From assembly GCA_001801405.1 (NCBI GenBank), contig MGXQ01000079.1, positions 1 to 13,657 of the forward strand: a DNA stretch of 13,657 nt. Direction: 5' to 3'. This document shows positions 5,912-12,216 of the stretch, one piece after another; the stretch's first letter is position 1, and each line of letters starts with the position of its first letter. Below the pieces are notes generated by a model, which was not told where the DNA came from, did not search any database, and saw only the letters and a list, made by a program, of their open reading frames with translations. Both the position numbers and the translations under genes were made by a program. Origin of the DNA: Gammaproteobacteria bacterium RIFCSPHIGHO2_02_FULL_42_13. Lineage in GTDB: Bacteria; Pseudomonadota; Gammaproteobacteria; UBA12402.

Positions 5912-5917
5912 CATTTT

Positions 5918-6544
5918 ATGGAAGATATCCGACAATATACGCTGCATGACATCATTGATTATTTACATTTGATGTCCTATTTGAAGCACTATAAGGCCCC
6001 TCATCGCAAAATCAACACCTTGCTCAAAACAGGTACACTAATCCGCGTCAAAAAGGGCCTCTATGTGCTTGGGGACAGCTATCGCGATGAACCGATTTGC
6101 CTCGAACTATTGGCCAATCTAATCTATGGCCCCTCTTACATCTCACAAGAATATGCGCTGCAATATTACAATCTGATTCCCGAGCGCGTCGTTACCGTCA
6201 CCTCTATGACCTGTAAACGCAACAAACACTTTACCACCCCATTCGGCATATTCGACTACACCTATCTGAATCTTAAACGATTTCGAGTGGGTGTGGACTG
6301 GCAACCGTTTCGTGATAATATTCGACTCCTTATTGCGTCACCAGAAAAAGCCATCGCCGATACATTAATACAATACCATGATATCAAAACACTCTCTGAT
6401 ATGCGGACGCACTTAATAGATAATATGCGCATAGAAACTGATGCGATCAACACTTTAAATTTAAATCGTTTAGAAAAAATCGCACAAACCTATTGCCACC
6501 CCATCGTCACATTATTTTTTAACACATTAAAAAGAGGTTTATAA
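5918..6544 (+). CDS. AbiEi-family type IV antitoxin / transcriptional autorepressor
   Basis: This encodes a 208-aa cytoplasmic protein. An N-terminal winged helix-turn-helix (about 9-52, with KINTLLKTGTLIRVKKGLYVLG) should bind DNA. The C-terminal antitoxin domain has the family signatures GPSYISQEYALQYYNLIPE (71-89), the vTSMTCKRNKHFTTPFGIFDY stretch (94-114) and SPEKAIADTL (141-150). In characterised AbiE systems (Streptococcus agalactiae, Mycobacterium MenA/MenT relatives) this partner neutralises the AbiEii nucleotidyltransferase without a stable complex and represses the operon. The stop codon overlaps the next start by one base (TAATG), so translation is coupled. It is preceded by the 31-bp palindrome. 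It could also be annotated DUF6088-like; the pairing with AbiEii makes the antitoxin call strong. Confidence 0.88.
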   Translation: MEDIRQYTLHDIIDYLHLMSYLKHYKAPHRKINTLLKTGTLIRVKKGLYVLGDSYRDEPICLELLANLIYGPSYISQEYALQYYNLIPERVVTVTSMTCKRNKHFTTPFGIFDYTYLNLKRFRVGVDWQPFRDNIRLLIASPEKAIADTLIQYHDIKTLSDMRTHLIDNMRIETDAINTLNLNRLEKIAQTYCHPIVTLFFNTLKRGL

Positions 6545-7410
6545 TGGATGAAGTCATTCTTGCCATGCTTGCTGAATATCATTGTAAAACCGATATTGAT
6601 TACGAAAATGCCTTAAAGGAAATCATGCAAGAAATTGCGCTGGCAGGATTATGGCGTGCTAAATTTTTTGAGCACGCTGCATTTTACGGTGGAACGGCAT
6701 TGCGCATTTTATACCGATTAAATCGATTCAGTGAAGATTTAGATTTTTCACTTTTAAAGCCCAACAAACAATTTAATCTAGATGCTTATTTAAATGCGAT
6801 TCAAAGCGAACTACAGGCATTTGGATTTGACACGACCATTCAAATGAAAGAAAAAAATATCGATACAGATATTCAATCCGCGTTTTTAAAAGCCAACACG
6901 CAAACACATTTAATACGCACTCATGCACCCCCTGCTATTCAACAAGTCGTTCACCAACAAAAACAAATGAAAATAAAATTAGAAATTGATATCGATCCGC
7001 CCGGACATTTTAACACCGAGACAAAAACACTGATTCGACCAATTCCTTTTTGGGTAAAATCCTATTGTTTACCAGACTTATTTGCGGGCAAACTTTCAGC
7101 CGTACTGGGTCGTCAGTGGCAAACACGTGTCAAAGGCCGAGATTGGTATGATTTTGTATGGTTTGCACAAAGACAAACTCCGCTACATCTTGTACATTTA
7201 GAAGCACGTTTAAGACAATTCGGTTACTATAAGGAAAAATCGCCACTTGAGCCTAGCACTGTAAAACAATTACTAATGAATAAAATCCAACAATTAGATA
7301 TTACACAAGCTAAAAACGATATTAAAAAATTCATCAAAAACACATCGGATTTGCAAGGATGGTCTGTGGCGCTATTCACCACCATCGTTAAGCAACTTAC
7401 CTTTGTTTAA
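6544..7410 (+). CDS. AbiEii-family nucleotidyltransferase toxin
   Basis: This 288-aa protein is the DUF1814/AbiEii type IV toxin, a member of the DNA polymerase beta-like nucleotidyltransferase superfamily that in related systems modifies tRNA acceptor ends with nucleotides and stops growth. Motif I is GGTALR (49-54) followed by RFSEDLDF (61-68) with metal ligands D65 and D67. Then come KIKLEIDID (143-151), LFAGKLSAVLGR (179-190) with catalytic-type K183, and GRDWYDF (198-204) with D200. All expected motifs are intact, so the toxin looks active. It starts at ATG 6544, overlapping the antitoxin stop by one base. AbiE modules also act in phage abortive infection. Their location in the tRNA-Leu island is typical of mobile defence cargo. 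Confidence 0.92.
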   Translation: MDEVILAMLAEYHCKTDIDYENALKEIMQEIALAGLWRAKFFEHAAFYGGTALRILYRLNRFSEDLDFSLLKPNKQFNLDAYLNAIQSELQAFGFDTTIQMKEKNIDTDIQSAFLKANTQTHLIRTHAPPAIQQVVHQQKQMKIKLEIDIDPPGHFNTETKTLIRPIPFWVKSYCLPDLFAGKLSAVLGRQWQTRVKGRDWYDFVWFAQRQTPLHLVHLEARLRQFGYYKEKSPLEPSTVKQLLMNKIQQLDITQAKNDIKKFIKNTSDLQGWSVALFTTIVKQLTFV

Positions 7411-7501
7411 TGAACAGAAGCGGCGGGTCTGATCCACCAGTGTGCCATTTTAAGAAATAAAATTAGACAAAAAATGAACAAACCGATAAAACTCTTGATA
7501 C

Positions 7502-7590
7502 TGGTGCCCGAGGCCGGAATCGAACCGGCATGGGATTTGACTCCCGAGGGATTTTAAGTCCCTTGCGTCTACCTATTCCGCCACCCGGGC
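7502..7590 (-). tRNA. tRNA-Leu(UAA)
   Basis: Read on the minus strand: acceptor stem GCCCGGG / CTCGGGC, a long variable arm, anticodon stem AGGGA/TCCCT with loop CTTAAAA (anticodon TAA), T-loop TTCGATT, encoded CCA at 7502-7504, discriminator A. It equals leuZ in the E. coli glyW-cysT-leuZ order. Its 3' half is the attachment site of the AbiE island: if an element integrated here, that half may have been supplied by the element. Confidence 0.95.
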
Positions 7591-7604
7591 TATGGGGTGT
7601 ATCT

Positions 7605-7678
7605 TGGAGGCTGGGGTCGGGATCGAACCGGCGTACACGGTTTTGCAAACCGCTGCATGACCATTCTGCCACCCAGCC
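7605..7678 (-). tRNA. tRNA-Cys(GCA)
   Basis: Minus strand: acceptor GGCTGGG / CCCAGCC, anticodon loop TTGCAAA (anticodon GCA), T-arm GCCGG-TTCGATC-CCGAC type, discriminator U73 (a tRNA-Cys identity base) and encoded CCA. It lies 14 bp from tRNA-Leu in the same transcript and is the cysT equivalent. Confidence 0.95.
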
Positions 7679-7706
7679 GAAACCTAGGGTCTGTTCAACT
7701 GAGCTC

Positions 7707-7808
7707 GTAGGTTGGGCTGAGCGGAGTGAAGCCCAACAATTTTATCCAACAATGTTGGGCTTCGCTCCGCTCAGCGCCAACCTACATTTCGTTTGGCCCA
7801 GCCTACCG
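7707..7808. repeat. REP-like palindromic element, copy 3 (between tRNA genes)
   Basis: Two arms, 7707-7738 (from GTAGGTTGGGCTGAGC) and 7753-7785 (to CAGCGCCAACCTAC), are near-perfect inverted copies, differing by one base and one 1-nt indel with a 14-nt loop. A further GGCCCAGCCTACC follows at 7795-7807. It is the same family as copies 1 and 2 but a diverged subtype. It sits within the predicted tRNA-Gly/tRNA-Cys transcript, where the RNA would fold into a hairpin of about 32 bp. Confidence 0.85.
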
Positions 7809-7818
7809 TTAATATAAC

Positions 7819-7893
7819 TGGAGCGGGAAACGAGGCTCGAACTCGCGACCCCAACCTTGGCAAGGTTGTGCTCTACCACTGAGCTATTCCCGC
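7819..7893 (-). tRNA. tRNA-Gly(GCC)
   Basis: Minus strand: acceptor GCGGGAA / TTCCCGC, D-arm AGCTCAGTGGTAGAGC, anticodon stem CAACC/GGTTG with loop TTGCCAA (anticodon GCC), T-loop TTCGAGC, discriminator U73 and encoded CCA. It lies 66 bp after pgsA, as glyW does in E. coli. Confidence 0.95.
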
Positions 7894-7959
7894 AACTAAT
7901 CAGCCCACGTATTCTAATCAAGCAGCGCGTTCTGTCAAGCAAACCCTTGATTCAATAAT

Positions 7960-8511
7960 CTACTCTATCGTGAAATCGGGCCAGGCGGCCTTCAAATACA
8001 TGCACATTGTCCATAAAGTCAGCCCAGCAGCGATATATAACAAAACATAGCCTATATCTGTCAAAAATTTGGGCATTATTGGCGTAGCAACCAACAGGGT
8101 CACGATCGCCACAATCTGCATGGTTGTCTTCACTTTGCTCACATAACTGACGGCGACGCTCGCACGTTTGCCTAGTTCTGCCATCCATTCGCGCAATCCA
8201 GACACGGTAATTTCCCTGCCAGCGATAATGGCAGCGGGCAACGCAATATCATGAAAATAGGGATTACCAACCATAAAAATTAATGCAATAACAACCATTA
8301 ACTTATCCGCAATCGGATCTAAAAATGCACCAAACGATGAAGACTGCTTCAAGCGTCGTGCTAAATAACCATCTAACCAATCAGTGATGCCAGCTAATGC
8401 AAAAATAATAGCAGCAAAAAAATTAGCCCACTTAGAAGGCAAATAAAACACCAACACGAAAACAGGAATTAATAATAACCGTGTAAACGTCAATGTCATG
8501 GGCAGTCGCAT
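7960..8511 (-). CDS. pgsA: CDP-diacylglycerol-glycerol-3-phosphate 3-phosphatidyltransferase
   Basis: PgsA makes phosphatidylglycerophosphate from CDP-diacylglycerol and glycerol-3-phosphate, the committed step to phosphatidylglycerol and cardiolipin in the inner membrane. The 183-aa protein is strongly hydrophobic and carries the CDP-alcohol phosphotransferase signature DxxDGxxAR(x8)GxxxDxxxD: D44, D47-G48, A51-R52, G61, D65, D69. The LREWMAELGKR segment (106-116) is near-identical to the E. coli enzyme. ATG 8511 is chosen because AAGGA (8519-8523) is 7 nt upstream and the alignment with E. coli PgsA begins here; an in-frame GTG 18 nt earlier is less likely. It is 49 bp after uvrC and ahead of the tRNA cluster, the conserved gammaproteobacterial order. 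Confidence 0.96.
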   Translation of the reverse strand: MRLPMTLTFTRLLLIPVFVLVFYLPSKWANFFAAIIFALAGITDWLDGYLARRLKQSSSFGAFLDPIADKLMVVIALIFMVGNPYFHDIALPAAIIAGREITVSGLREWMAELGKRASVAVSYVSKVKTTMQIVAIVTLLVATPIMPKFLTDIGYVLLYIAAGLTLWTMCMYLKAAWPDFTIE

Positions 8512-8560
8512 AGTAAAATCCTTAATCACCTGACGATGTTGGGCGACATCATAACAAACT

Positions 8561-10381
8561 TCATTCTACCTTGCCATGCAAAGCATCGTAAATCTGATGA
8601 GCAAGCGTTTGGCTCACGCCAGACACTTTCGATAAATCTTGAACACTGGCATTTTTGACGCCTTGCAAACCACCAAAATGCGTTAATAATGCAAGACGGC
8701 GTTTTTTGCCAATGTCCGCAATATCTTCCAGAATAGAATGGCGTTGATATTTATTACGTTTTGCGCGATGTCCGGTAATGGCAAATCGATGCGCCTCATC
8801 GCGTATTTGTTGAATCAATCGAAACGCTAACGAATCCATCTCCAAATGAAATGGTTGGTTGGTATGTGAAAAATAAATGGTTTCTAAGCCAACTTTTCGC
8901 CCTTCTCCCTTTGCAATACCCATTAACATCACATCATCAATTTGCAATTCTTCAAACACGTTCATCGCTTGCGTCAATTGACCTTTACCGCCATCCACAA
9001 TCACAATATCCGGCAACGGTTTTTCTTCTTTTTTTAATCGCGCATAACGTCGACGCATCGCTTGTTGCATCGCCGCATAATCATCACCGGGCGTGATATT
9101 GTCAATATTAAAACGACGATAATCTTTTTTAATTAACCCACGATCCGTAAAGACAACACAAGACGCGATGGTTTCAGTACCCATCGTATGACTGATATCA
9201 AAACATTCGATACGTTTTGGCGCGTGCGACAGTTTACAAAATTCCTTTAAATCTAATAATTTTTGGTGAATATCAGCATTCGTCGACAGGCGTGTTGTCA
9301 GTGCTTGTTGCGCACTAGAGAATGCCATATTGATCCACGCGGCACGCGCCCCTTTTACATGTTGTTTGATAGCGACCTTATGCTTCACCCTTGTATTGAT
9401 CGCCGCGCTAATTAATTTTAGCTGATCAATTTTATCATTAACAATGATTTCATTCGGCATTTCTTCGGCAGACAAATTCAAATAATACTGTTGAATAAAC
9501 CCCGTTAACACCTCAGACAAATTCGCATTGATATTGCGCTTTGGAAATAATGTTTTACAGCCCAACACGCGTCCAAACCGAATCATCAAAATAGAAACAC
9601 AAGATAATCCGAGCTTTTGTGAAATCGCCACCACATCAATGTTCGAATTTTTTACACGCAGCGTTTGCGTCTTTTGTATCTCGCGCAGCTCATGTATTTG
9701 ATTGCGATAACGCAACGCTTCTTCATATTGCAACTGTATTGAAGCAGCGTTCATTCGTCGCGTCAATTCTTGGATGATTTCTTGATTTTTACCTTCTAAA
9801 AATAATTTGACGTAACGGATATCATTCGCATAATCTTTTTGCGAAATAAAATTCACGCAAGGCGCCGAACAGCGGCCAATTTGATATTGCAAACAAGGTC
9901 GTGTGCGCGATTTAAAAAAAGTATTTTTACACGAACGAATGCGAAAGAGCTTTTGCAACAACATCACGGTTGATTTGACATAGCCGCCGTGCGGATAGGG
10001 GCCAAAATAATACGCCAATTCTTTGCGCGCACCGCGATAAGAAAAAAGACGCGGATAATCGTCTTTTGATAGGGCAATATACGGGTAACTTTTATCATCT
10101 CGAAAGTCGATATTATAGTGCGGATGGTGTTTTTGAATCAAATCAGTTTCGAGCAACAACGCATCACTTTCGGTTTGTGTCACAATTACTGCTATCGATG
10201 CGATTTGACCCACGAGCGTAATTGTTTTTGGATCTTGCCGTTTGTTTTGAAAATATTGCGTAACGCGTTTTTTGAGATTTTTGGCTTTGCCCACATAAAT
10301 CAAACGCCCTTCCCGATCAAACATCTGATAAACACCCGGGCAAGTGGTTAATGTGGAAAGAATCGTTTTGTGGTCAAACAT
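8561..10381 (-). CDS. uvrC: UvrABC system protein C (excinuclease subunit)
   Basis: UvrC makes both incisions in nucleotide excision repair after UvrA/UvrB load at damage. It has 606 aa (E. coli 610). The N-terminal GIY-YIG nuclease has GVY (16-18), YVG (29-31), R39 and E78 for 3' incision. A Cys cluster C151, C163, C171, C175 follows (the four-Cys set associated with an Fe-S cluster in UvrC). The UVR/UvrB-binding helix is about 200-235. The RNase H-like 5'-incision domain has D395 (CFDISH), D463 (IVDGGKGQ) and H531 (DEAHRF), and tandem helix-hairpin-helix motifs occupy 553-604. All catalytic residues are present. There is no convincing Shine-Dalgarno sequence before ATG 10381. The gap to the response-regulator stop is 30 bp, so they are probably co-transcribed as in E. 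coli uvrY-uvrC. Confidence 0.98.
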   Translation of the reverse strand: MFDHKTILSTLTTCPGVYQMFDREGRLIYVGKAKNLKKRVTQYFQNKRQDPKTITLVGQIASIAVIVTQTESDALLLETDLIQKHHPHYNIDFRDDKSYPYIALSKDDYPRLFSYRGARKELAYYFGPYPHGGYVKSTVMLLQKLFRIRSCKNTFFKSRTRPCLQYQIGRCSAPCVNFISQKDYANDIRYVKLFLEGKNQEIIQELTRRMNAASIQLQYEEALRYRNQIHELREIQKTQTLRVKNSNIDVVAISQKLGLSCVSILMIRFGRVLGCKTLFPKRNINANLSEVLTGFIQQYYLNLSAEEMPNEIIVNDKIDQLKLISAAINTRVKHKVAIKQHVKGARAAWINMAFSSAQQALTTRLSTNADIHQKLLDLKEFCKLSHAPKRIECFDISHTMGTETIASCVVFTDRGLIKKDYRRFNIDNITPGDDYAAMQQAMRRRYARLKKEEKPLPDIVIVDGGKGQLTQAMNVFEELQIDDVMLMGIAKGEGRKVGLETIYFSHTNQPFHLEMDSLAFRLIQQIRDEAHRFAITGHRAKRNKYQRHSILEDIADIGKKRRLALLTHFGGLQGVKNASVQDLSKVSGVSQTLAHQIYDALHGKVE

Positions 10382-10411
10382 AATTTTATACGTATCATGC
10401 CGGCGACAATG

Positions 10412-11062
10412 CTAGCCGCCATCGACAATCCCTTGACGCAATGCCAGCAAGGTCAATTCAACATCGCTTTTAACACCTAATTTTTCGAACAAACGATAGC
10501 GATAGGTGTTAACCGTTTTAGGACTTAAGTGTAACGTATCCGCGATAAGCTGTGGTTTTTCACCTTTCGTGATCATAATCATCACCTGCAACTCGCGCTC
10601 TGATAACGAATCAAATGGCGTCGCATCTTTGCCTGCATAACGTCTTAATGCAAGATTTTGCGCAATTGAAGGGCTAATATAACGCTTGCCAGCAAACACT
10701 TCGCGAATAGCGCGAACGACTTCCTTAATATCACAATCCTTTGTAATATAACCGGAAGCTCCTTCTTCTAATAATCGAGTCGGAAAAATATCACTTTGAC
10801 AAACCGTCAAGGCTAAAATTTTCATCTCGGGATTAATCCGAATCAACTTGCGCGTTGCTTCCATACCTCCCATCCCCGGCATTTGTAAATCCATTAACAC
10901 AACATCAGGCTGGCATTCTCGTGCCAAACGCACAGCATCTTCACCGCTTTCTGCTTCTCCAACTACTTCAATGTCCGAGGTTTCGGACTTTAACAAGGCA
11001 ATCGTTCCCTGACGAATAAATTTCAGATCATCCACGATCATCAATCGAATTCCCCTGGACAT
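10412..11062 (-). CDS. GacA/UvrY/LetA-family response regulator
   Basis: This 216-aa NarL/FixJ-type regulator is the partner of a BarA/GacS/LetS hybrid kinase. In gammaproteobacteria it activates small RNAs that sequester CsrA/RsmA, switching metabolism, motility and virulence (in Legionella and Coxiella, the transmissive phase). The receiver domain has D11-D12, phosphoacceptor D58 (VVLMDLQMPGMGG), T86 and K108. The C-terminal LuxR-type HTH is SLSERELQVMIMITKGEKPQ...LSPKTVNTYRYRLFEKLGV (about 150-200), very close to E. coli UvrY. AGGAA lies 7 nt before ATG 11062. The neighbour uvrC fixes it as the uvrY/gacA orthologue rather than another NarL-type protein. No cognate kinase is in the window. 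Confidence 0.93.
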   Translation of the reverse strand: MSRGIRLMIVDDLKFIRQGTIALLKSETSDIEVVGEAESGEDAVRLARECQPDVVLMDLQMPGMGGMEATRKLIRINPEMKILALTVCQSDIFPTRLLEEGASGYITKDCDIKEVVRAIREVFAGKRYISPSIAQNLALRRYAGKDATPFDSLSERELQVMIMITKGEKPQLIADTLHLSPKTVNTYRYRLFEKLGVKSDVELTLLALRQGIVDGG

Positions 11063-11105
11063 AATTTGCTTCCTTTTTAGTTAATTGAAGAATCCTCGCA
11101 TAAAT

Positions 11106-11140
11106 AATGTTGTAACCCGACAACGGCGGGTTACAACATT
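11106..11140 (-). terminator. Strong 14-bp hairpin directly after tRNA-Ser
   Basis: The perfect stem AATGTTGTAACCCG / CGGGTTACAACATT with a 7-nt loop starts 3 bp past the CCA end of tRNA-Ser. On the minus strand it is followed by ATTTATG rather than a full T-run, so termination may be partial. It could be a terminator or processing signal for tRNA-Ser, or an attenuator in front of the response-regulator gene 44 bp downstream. Confidence 0.5.
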
Positions 11141-11143
11141 ACT

Positions 11144-11233
11144 TGGCGGAGAGGGAGGGATTTGAACCCCCGGAGCCCTTGCGGGCTCAACGGTTTTCAA
11201 GACCGTCGCAATAGACCACTCTGCCACCTCTCC
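11144..11233 (-). tRNA. tRNA-Ser(UGA)
   Basis: Minus strand: acceptor GGAGAGG / CCTCTCC, anticodon stem ACGGT/ACCGT with loop CTTGAAA (anticodon TGA), a long class II variable arm (GAGCCC-gcaa-GGGCTC), T-loop TTCAAAT, discriminator G73 and encoded CCA. It is the serT equivalent and, as in E. coli, lies next to yccA. Confidence 0.95.
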
Positions 11234-11271
11234 GGTCTGTGCCGCTTCAGACATGCATCTTTGTAAGCCAA

Positions 11272-11299
11272 AGCATACAGCAAAGTAATTCAAGAGCAA
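11272..11299 (-). promoter_or_regulatory. Possible tRNA-Ser promoter
   Basis: On the minus strand TTGCTC (11294-11299) and TATGCT (11272-11277) are spaced 16 bp apart and end about 38 bp before the tRNA-Ser 5' end. The matches are moderate. The interval 11234-11503 otherwise holds only the hairpin at 11351-11386 and the yccA promoter. Confidence 0.35.
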
Positions 11300-11350
11300 A
11301 GCAATTCTATTAAAAAACCTTACATAAAATAAGCCTAAATCTCATCACAT

Positions 11351-11386
11351 TTCAAGAACTCGGCCGCTTGCAGCCGAGTTGTTGAA
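11351..11386. other. Isolated 13-bp-stem hairpin between tRNA-Ser and yccA
   Basis: TTCAA-g-AACTCGGC pairs with GCCGAGTT-g-TTGAA around an 8-nt loop, with a single G-G mismatch. There is no T-run on either side, and neither flanking gene is transcribed toward it. It might be a palindromic repeat unit or a protein-binding site; I cannot assign it. Confidence 0.5.
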
Positions 11387-11444
11387 CGCCAAACATGAAC
11401 GTTCACATAAAAATAAATTCGTAACCTATTGATTTTAATAATTC

Positions 11445-11499
11445 TTAGACAAACCAATAAAATATGATAGAATACGCGTACCAATAACTTCATGAGGTG
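11445..11499 (+). promoter_or_regulatory. yccA promoter and ribosome binding site
   Basis: -35 TTAGAC (11445-11450), 17-bp spacer, -10 TAGAAT (11468-11473) with an extended TG at 11465-11466. GAGGTG at 11494-11499, 4 nt before ATG 11504, is the ribosome site. Confidence 0.65.
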
Positions 11500-11503
11500 A
11501 TTT

Positions 11504-12175
11504 ATGAGCTTTCAAGAATCTTTAGTAAAACGCAATACATCGGCCTTAAGCGCCAACAGTGTATTACGCAAAACATATGCTTTGTTATCCGTGACCTTAC
11601 TGTTTAGCGCCTTAGCAGCAGCTTGGTCAATGGTCTCTGGCGCAGCACCGGTTAATCCTATCTTAATGATTATCGGCTATTTCGCTCTCCTATTTTTAAC
11701 GTCTGCTTTGCGCAAAAGTCGCTGGGGAATTCTCGCTGTTTTTGCCTTAACGGGATTGTTGGGATATACATTAGGACCCATTTTAAATTTCTATATCAAT
11801 GGATTTAGCAACGGCAGCCAAATGATTTTAACCGCCTTTGGTGGCACAGGCATCATCTTTTTTGCGTTGTCGGCTTATGCGTTAACCACAAAAAAAGATT
11901 TTAGTTACATGGCAGGATTTATTTTTGCTGCATTCATTGTGGCATTTTTGATGGGTATTTTAACGTTTTTCTTTCAATCACCCGTTTTCATGACATTAAT
12001 CTCGGGCGTTTTTATTCTGATCAGTTCGGGATATATTTTGGTTCAAACCAGCATGATTATCAACGGCGGGGAAACCAGCTATATCATGGCAACAGTGGGA
12101 TTATATGTGGCGTTATTTAATATTTTTGTGAGTCTATTACAGATCTTGTCAATCTTTTCAGGGAATCGGAATTAA
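11504..12175 (+). CDS. yccA: BI-1/YccA-family inner-membrane protein, likely FtsH modulator
   Basis: This is a 223-aa polytopic protein of the Bax inhibitor-1 (UPF0005) family. After a short hydrophilic N-terminus (1-24) it shows about seven hydrophobic segments, from about 25-45 to about 195-217. E. coli YccA (219 aa) binds the FtsH protease and protects SecY from degradation when translocons jam. The tRNA-Ser(UGA) neighbour is shared with E. coli, which supports orthology with YccA over other BI-1 proteins. The start has a good GAGGTG site and an extended -10 promoter. It is single-gene and convergent with serS. BI-1 family members also include proton-coupled calcium leak channels, so transport activity remains possible. 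Confidence 0.88.
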   Translation: MSFQESLVKRNTSALSANSVLRKTYALLSVTLLFSALAAAWSMVSGAAPVNPILMIIGYFALLFLTSALRKSRWGILAVFALTGLLGYTLGPILNFYINGFSNGSQMILTAFGGTGIIFFALSAYALTTKKDFSYMAGFIFAAFIVAFLMGILTFFFQSPVFMTLISGVFILISSGYILVQTSMIINGGETSYIMATVGLYVALFNIFVSLLQILSIFSGNRN

Positions 12176-12186
12176 TTTTAATTGTC

Positions 12187-12209
12187 CTCCGGGCTCATGG
12201 AGCCCGGGG
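12187..12209. terminator. GC-rich hairpin between convergent yccA and serS
   Basis: CTCCGGGCTC pairs with GAGCCCGGGG (10 bp, one T-G wobble) around an ATG triloop. It stands in the 41-bp gap between the two stop codons. No clean T-run follows on either strand, so it is probably a bidirectional transcription barrier rather than a textbook terminator. Confidence 0.55.
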
Positions 12210-12216
12210 ATCAGAC

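Larger units (their letters stand above)
5616..5917. other. Intergenic region with the island boundary
   Basis: This 302-bp stretch holds the methyltransferase ribosome site, an AT-rich segment (5629-5683), the tRNA-Leu 3' remnant (5684-5740), about 125 bp of AT-rich DNA in which I recognise nothing (5741-5866), and the abiE promoter/operator (5867-5911). Confidence 0.6.
5684..7590. mobile_element. Minimal tRNA-Leu genomic island carrying AbiE (no integrase)
   Basis: The intact tRNA-Leu(UAA) is at the right (7502-7590), its 3' half is duplicated directly at the left (5684-5740), and the two genes between form an AbiE-type toxin-antitoxin pair. The repeat-to-repeat distance is 1818 bp. The geometry (full tRNA, cargo downstream of its 3' end, then a 3'-half repeat broken in the anticodon loop) matches tyrosine-recombinase integration. 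No integrase, excisionase or relaxase lies inside, so it is either a decayed island or a mini-element moved in trans. Confidence 0.7.

Noticed and set aside
7463..7942. Small open frames across the tRNA-Leu, -Cys and -Gly genes
   Set aside because: They run through tRNA genes and the REP-like element and encode no recognisable protein.
7952..8188. Alternative-frame open frame inside pgsA
   Set aside because: It is a shadow of pgsA, whose catalytic signature is intact in the other frame.
8512..8529. GTG start for pgsA at 8529
   Set aside because: The ATG at 8511 has a well-spaced AAGGA and matches the E. coli PgsA N-terminus.
8851..10351. Plus-strand open frames antisense to uvrC
   Set aside because: No ribosome sites or motifs; uvrC is complete and intact on the opposite strand.
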